NCBI RefSeq assembly: GCF_036032445.1
Contig: NZ_CP107932.1
Span: 870,501 to 934,500, forward strand
Origin: Nocardia sp. NBC_00416
Lineage (GTDB): Bacteria > Actinomycetota > Actinomycetes > Mycobacteriales > Mycobacteriaceae
Direction of reading: 5' to 3'
Length of the DNA: 64,000 bases
In this document: in pieces, positions 60,597 through 64,000 of the stretch
Numbering within the stretch: position 1 is the stretch's first letter
How the letters are laid out: each line of letters begins with the position of its first letter
Translations under genes and position numbers: made by a program
Notes under the pieces: generated by a model
What the model saw: only the letters and a program-made list of their open reading frames with translations
Databases searched by the model: none
Told to the model about the DNA's origin: nothing

Positions 60597-61781
60597 GTGC
60601 CGAATGAAGTGCGACTACAAGACCTTCGGTCCGCGGCGGCGATCGTCGGTATCGGTGAGACCGCCTACCGTGACGACTACGCCCTGGTGCGAGCCGGGAC
60701 TCCGCGCACCGACGCATACGGATATGCGGCCGCTGCCCTTCGGGGCGCGCTCGACGACGCGGGGCTGCGAACATCGGATATCGACGGCCTCATCGCCGGA
60801 CCTGCGCTGGCAAGTGAACGTCTCGGCGAGGTACTCGGGATCAACCCCAGGTGGGCCGACCAGGCGGACGCGGCGAATGCCGTCGCCAAAGCAGCTCAGG
60901 TGATCCACGCCGGTCTGGCCGAGACGGTGGCGCTGGTGTACGGAAATGACCAGCGGGCGGTGGGAACCCGATACGGGGGCCCCGGTGCTATGGGAACAGA
61001 ACGCCACCTCGCGTATTCGTATTTCGCACCGTGGGGCCTGACGTCGCAGGGCGCGCTCTACGCACTCATGGCCAACCGCTATATGGCCGAGACCGGACTG
61101 ACAGGTGAGCAACTGGGAGCATTCGTCGCGTCGCAACGCGCGTTCGCGCAGATGAACCCCAACGCGATCATGACCAAGCCCCTGTCCGTCGACGACTACC
61201 TGCAGAGCCGCGAGATCTGCACACCGTTGCGGCTGTTCGACTACTGCCTGATCAACGACGGTGGTGTCGCGCTGATCGTCACCTCCGCGGAGAGGGCGTC
61301 GGACTTCCCGGCCCCGCCGGTGTACATCAACGCGCTGGCAAGAAGTGATATGAACTCCGGCGCGACGACCCTGGAACCCAGGTTGCTGCACTACTACCAC
61401 CCCGCGCACCGCGAGGCCGCTCGACAGGCGTACGCGATGGCCGACCTGGGTCCGGGCGATATCGACTCCGTGCAGATCTACGACTCTTTCAGCATCCACA
61501 TCCCGGTGGCGCTCGAAGGTTTCGGCTTCTGCGACGAGGGCGCGGCCGGCCTGCTCGCCGAGTCCGGAGCAACCGCACCGGGCGGTTCGCTCCCGGTCAA
61601 CACCTCCGGGGGACATCTATCGGAGAGCTACATGCAGGGCTGGAATCACCAGGTCGAGGCTGTTCGGCAGGTCCGCGGACAAGCCGGGACCCGGCAGGTC
61701 CCGAATACCCGCAATGTGCAGTACATATCGGATGTCGCGGGGAAAGTCATGACCATTATCTATGGGAAAGAACCACGATGA
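60597..61781 (+). CDS. SCP2/lipid-transfer-type thiolase (retro-aldolase type)
   Basis: 394 aa, GTG start 2 bases after the previous stop. AAIVGIGETAYRDD, LVYGNDQRAVGTRYGG, VQIYDSFSIHIPVALEGFGFC and the C-terminal LPVNTSGGHLSESYMQGWN match non-decarboxylating SCP2-type thiolases such as Ltp2, which work with a DUF35 partner as retro-aldolases on 3-hydroxyacyl-CoA esters. The DUF35 gene follows with a 4-base overlap, the same arrangement. The expected reaction splits a 3-hydroxyacyl-CoA into acetyl- or propionyl-CoA and an aldehyde or ketone. Confidence 0.88.
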   Translation: MPNEVRLQDLRSAAAIVGIGETAYRDDYALVRAGTPRTDAYGYAAAALRGALDDAGLRTSDIDGLIAGPALASERLGEVLGINPRWADQADAANAVAKAAQVIHAGLAETVALVYGNDQRAVGTRYGGPGAMGTERHLAYSYFAPWGLTSQGALYALMANRYMAETGLTGEQLGAFVASQRAFAQMNPNAIMTKPLSVDDYLQSREICTPLRLFDYCLINDGGVALIVTSAERASDFPAPPVYINALARSDMNSGATTLEPRLLHYYHPAHREAARQAYAMADLGPGDIDSVQIYDSFSIHIPVALEGFGFCDEGAAGLLAESGATAPGGSLPVNTSGGHLSESYMQGWNHQVEAVRQVRGQAGTRQVPNTRNVQYISDVAGKVMTIIYGKEPR

Positions 61782-62212
61782 CACCACAGCACGGTCGGCC
61801 GGAACCTGCACGGGGAATGTACGAGGACGAGTTCTGGAATTTCGTCCAGAAATCGGACCTGCGCTTGCAGCGAGCGGCCTCCGGCAGGCTCCGCTATCCG
61901 CCGGCGGCGGTAGATCCCGAAACTCTCGACCCGGAATACGAATGGATACCCATTCAGGGAACGGGGAAGCTGATCGCCTGGACCGTCTTTCACCGGCAGT
62001 ACTTTCCAGAGTTCCCCACGCCGTACACCGTCGGAGCGGTGCAGATCGACGAAGGTCCGATTCTGTACGCCAACATCATCGGGGTCGCGCCGAAGCAGAA
62101 CCTGTACCACGGAATGCCGATGACCGTCACCTATGAGCCCACCGCGTCGGCCGGGCGCGAATGGACCATTTTCCAGTGGCGGCCGACGTCCTCCGTAGAG
62201 ACCGAACCATGA
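61778..62212 (+). CDS. DUF35 OB-fold partner of the thiolase, without zinc-ribbon cysteines
   Basis: 144 aa, overlapping the thiolase by 4 bases (ATGA). EDEFWNFVQKSDLRLQRAASGRLRYPP and later WTVFHRQYFPEFPTPYTVGAVQIDEGPILYANI follow the DUF35 pattern: an N-terminal helix, the rubredoxin-like position, then an OB fold. The usual CxxC pairs are absent; the whole protein has no Cys. It should form the heteromeric aldolase complex with the thiolase but cannot bind zinc by the normal ribbon. Confidence 0.85.
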   Translation: MTPQHGRPEPARGMYEDEFWNFVQKSDLRLQRAASGRLRYPPAAVDPETLDPEYEWIPIQGTGKLIAWTVFHRQYFPEFPTPYTVGAVQIDEGPILYANIIGVAPKQNLYHGMPMTVTYEPTASAGREWTIFQWRPTSSVETEP

Positions 62213-62238
62213 ACACAGAACAGAAAGGGGCACACGTA

Positions 62239-63054
62239 ATGACAATCGATCAGAGCGTTGCCAACAACGTGGCCGAACCCTCGCTCCGCGGACGCGATTT
62301 CAGCGTCCGGGACAGGGTGGTAATCGTCACCGGCGGCGGACAGGGCATCGGCCGCGAATACGCCCGGCAACTCGCCGCGGCGGGGGCGATACCGATCATC
62401 GCCGAACTCGATGCGGAATCGGGACCGAGTGTCGTCGCCGAAATCGAGTCGGCCGGCGGACGGGCACAAGCTGTCCAGGTGGACATCTCGGATCCCGGAG
62501 ATGTGGAGAGGCTGATCGAGACCACCGTCGCGGAGTTCGGGCGAGTGGACGGACTCGTCAACAATGCGGCGATCTTCTCGAGTCTCGATATGAAGCCCTT
62601 CGAAGAGATTCCGCTCGCCGAATGGCGGCGAGTTCTCGAGGTGAACGTCACCGGGGCCTTCTTGTGTGCCCGTGCGGTGTCCAAGCATATGCGCAGCGCG
62701 GGCTGGGGCCGGATCATCAATATCGGGTCGGGGGCCGTACCGCTGGGCGTGCCGAACTACCTGCACTACGTCACGTCGAAGTCTGCCATGGTCGGCATGA
62801 CCTATTCGCTGGCCAAGGAGCTCGGAACGTCGGGTATCACCGTCAACCTGGTGCAACCCGGCGGCACCTTCCATGAAGTTCCACGCAAGACCCTGTCCGA
62901 AGAAGCCAAGGCACGCCAGATCGCGGCCCAATGCATCGGCCGCGGCGAGGTCCCGGCCGACCTGTCCGGACTTGTTCTTTTCCTGTGCAGTCCCGCGGCC
63001 GAATTCATCACCGGGCAGACACTCGTCTGCGACGGCGGCCTCACACACGGCTGA
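62239..63054 (+). CDS. Short-chain dehydrogenase/reductase, catalytically complete
   Basis: 271 aa from ATG 62239, with AAAGGGG 8 bases upstream; ATG 62209 is an alternative that would overlap the DUF35 stop. Full SDR signature: TGGGQGIG cofactor loop, NNAA, Ser in INIGSG, and YVTSK (Tyr and Lys). Asp/Glu after strand 2 (IAELDAES) suggests NAD preference. In this cluster it most likely oxidises a 3-hydroxyacyl-CoA or an alcohol intermediate. Confidence 0.92.
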   Translation: MTIDQSVANNVAEPSLRGRDFSVRDRVVIVTGGGQGIGREYARQLAAAGAIPIIAELDAESGPSVVAEIESAGGRAQAVQVDISDPGDVERLIETTVAEFGRVDGLVNNAAIFSSLDMKPFEEIPLAEWRRVLEVNVTGAFLCARAVSKHMRSAGWGRIINIGSGAVPLGVPNYLHYVTSKSAMVGMTYSLAKELGTSGITVNLVQPGGTFHEVPRKTLSEEAKARQIAAQCIGRGEVPADLSGLVLFLCSPAAEFITGQTLVCDGGLTHG

Positions 63055-63092
63055 TCCAGCATCCAGAAGAACCCACGATTGGAGATATATCC

Positions 63093-64000
63093 GTGACCAC
63101 TATCGCGGCCCCTCGATTCACACTCACGATCGCCGGCAATGGGGTTCCCTCCCACACCGGTGAAACCTTCACCCGGATCAGTCCTTTCGACGGCACCGTG
63201 GTGGGGGAGTACGCCAATGCGGACGCGGTCGACGCGGAGAGCGCGATCGACGCCGCCCGAGTCGCGTTCGACAGCGGTGCTTGGCCGACCACCCCGGCAC
63301 GCACCCGGTATGACGTCCTGACCGCGATCGCTCGCCTCATCAGGGAGAACAAAGACGAGTTCGCTGAGCGAATGGTGTCCGAATCCGGGAAACCGCTCTC
63401 GACCGCGCTCGGTGAAATCGGCGGCGCCGCTAATACCTTCGAGTACTACGCGGGCGCGGCACTGGCCAGTGAGGGCTCGGCGATCTCCGAACGTCGCCCG
63501 AATGCACTGGGTCTGGTTCTCCGGGAGCCGGTCGGTGTCGCGGCGTTCATCCCGGCATGGAACTTTCCCCTGCTCGGGGTGGTGAACAAGCTGGCGCCCG
63601 CGCTGGCGGCGGGATGCACCGTTGTCGTCAAACCCTCGCATATGTGCTCTGGTCCGACCGTCCTGCTGGCGAAGTACCTCGCCGATGCCGGGCTCCCGGC
63701 CGGTGTCTTCAACGTGGTGACCTCCGACCGTGATCGCGGAGCGGTGGTGGGGCAGGTGCTCGCCGCGTCGACAAAGGTGGACAAGGTCGCCTTCACCGGC
63801 TCGACCAGCAGCGGACAAGCGGTCATGCGTGCGGCAGCCGAGAACACCAAACGGGTCTCACTCGAGCTCGGCGGCAAGTCGGCCAACATCGTCTTCGCCG
63901 ATGCGGATCTCGAAAAAGCGGCCGCGACAGCGGTCGCGGCCTTCTGCTACAACAGCGGCCAGCAGTGTTCGGCGGGCAGTCGCCTGCTCGTGCAGCGAAG
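63093..64000 (+). CDS. Aldehyde dehydrogenase (NAD(P)+), cut by the window end
   Basis: 302 codons visible from GTG 63093, with GGAG 8 bases upstream. ALDH marks: PAWNFPLLGVVNKLAPALAAGCTVVVKPS, FTGSTSSGQAV, LELGGKSANIVF (general-base Glu) and NSGQQCSAGSRLLV (catalytic Cys). The C-terminal third is missing. Placed after a retro-aldolase pair, it would oxidise the released aldehyde to the acid. Confidence 0.95.
   Translation, partial: MTTIAAPRFTLTIAGNGVPSHTGETFTRISPFDGTVVGEYANADAVDAESAIDAARVAFDSGAWPTTPARTRYDVLTAIARLIRENKDEFAERMVSESGKPLSTALGEIGGAANTFEYYAGAALASEGSAISERRPNALGLVLREPVGVAAFIPAWNFPLLGVVNKLAPALAAGCTVVVKPSHMCSGPTVLLAKYLADAGLPAGVFNVVTSDRDRGAVVGQVLAASTKVDKVAFTGSTSSGQAVMRAAAENTKRVSLELGGKSANIVFADADLEKAAATAVAAFCYNSGQQCSAGSRLLVQR

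Noticed and set aside
1..64000. tRNA or rRNA genes, CRISPR arrays, insertion sequences, integrases, attachment sites
   Set aside because: None seen. No regular short repeats with spacers, no transposase or integrase motifs, and no clear composition shift marking recent transfer.

Overview
The window is high-GC, densely coding DNA with actinobacterial gene families throughout. It holds a type VII secretion (ESX/T7SS) locus with EccB, EccC, EccD, mycosin, EspG, EspC-like and WXG100 proteins, a SARP regulator, OmpR-type regulators and many acyl-CoA enzymes. This points to a mycolata-type actinomycete, most likely Nocardia or a close relative. That is inference from gene families; there is no rRNA or other marker here.

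Layout. (1) 1-2763: the start of a secreted protein gene (minus), an HxlR-type repressor (minus) divergent from a class I aminotransferase (plus) across a pair of palindromic operators, and a small YbaB/EspL-like gene (minus). (2) 2917-40656: a continuous plus-strand T7SS locus. The substrate and chaperone genes come first: an EspC-like protein, a Pro/Ala/Gly-rich protein, two WXG100 proteins, an unrecognised 397-aa protein, a PPE/LXG-like protein, EspG, a WXG-like protein with a disordered tail, and a YbaB-like protein. Next is one 21-kb gene for a 7011-aa mosaic protein, then a small frameshifted gene, and then the machine genes eccB, eccD, mycP and eccC. No eccE or eccA is present. (3) 40700-48417: likely regulators and accessory genes of the locus. 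These are two OmpR-type regulators with unusual receiver pockets, an AfsR/SARP-type NTPase regulator, a large protein with a DUF5632-like domain, and an aspartyl/asparaginyl beta-hydroxylase-like enzyme. (4) 48699-51401: a neutral ceramidase and a hypothetical protein. (5) 51455-64000: a CoA-thioester catabolic region in two divergent halves. The minus half holds an MFS importer, two acyl-CoA dehydrogenases, a CaiB-type CoA-transferase, a broken thiolase and an atypical SDR. The plus half holds a double CaiB CoA-transferase, an SCP2-type thiolase with its DUF35 partner, an SDR, and an aldehyde dehydrogenase cut by the window end.

The standout is the 7011-aa protein (10705-31740). Its N-terminus resembles the CpnT-type T7SS toxin delivery domain. 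Behind it are, in order, a J-domain-like segment, a duplicated helical/sigma-4-like unit, a histidine-kinase-type ATPase fold, an NNMT/PNMT-like methyltransferase, a CdiA-type tRNase next to an ADP-ribosyltransferase, four tandem LacI-type HTHs, two sigma-2-like domains, more sigma-4/LacI-like HTHs, a GDPD domain, a phosphopantetheinyl-transferase-like domain and a C-terminal GNAT domain. Several modules have lost catalytic residues. Near-identical linker DNA recurs at module edges. The layout suggests a secreted multi-warhead polyprotein built by module capture, rich in transcription-factor-like parts. I know of no described equivalent, but the domain calls come from motif reading alone, without profile searches.

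How the parts may work together: EspG and the small helical proteins would chaperone and co-export substrates, EccBCD with mycosin would move them, and the SARP and OmpR genes downstream are the obvious candidates to control expression. The right-hand catabolic region looks functionally separate.
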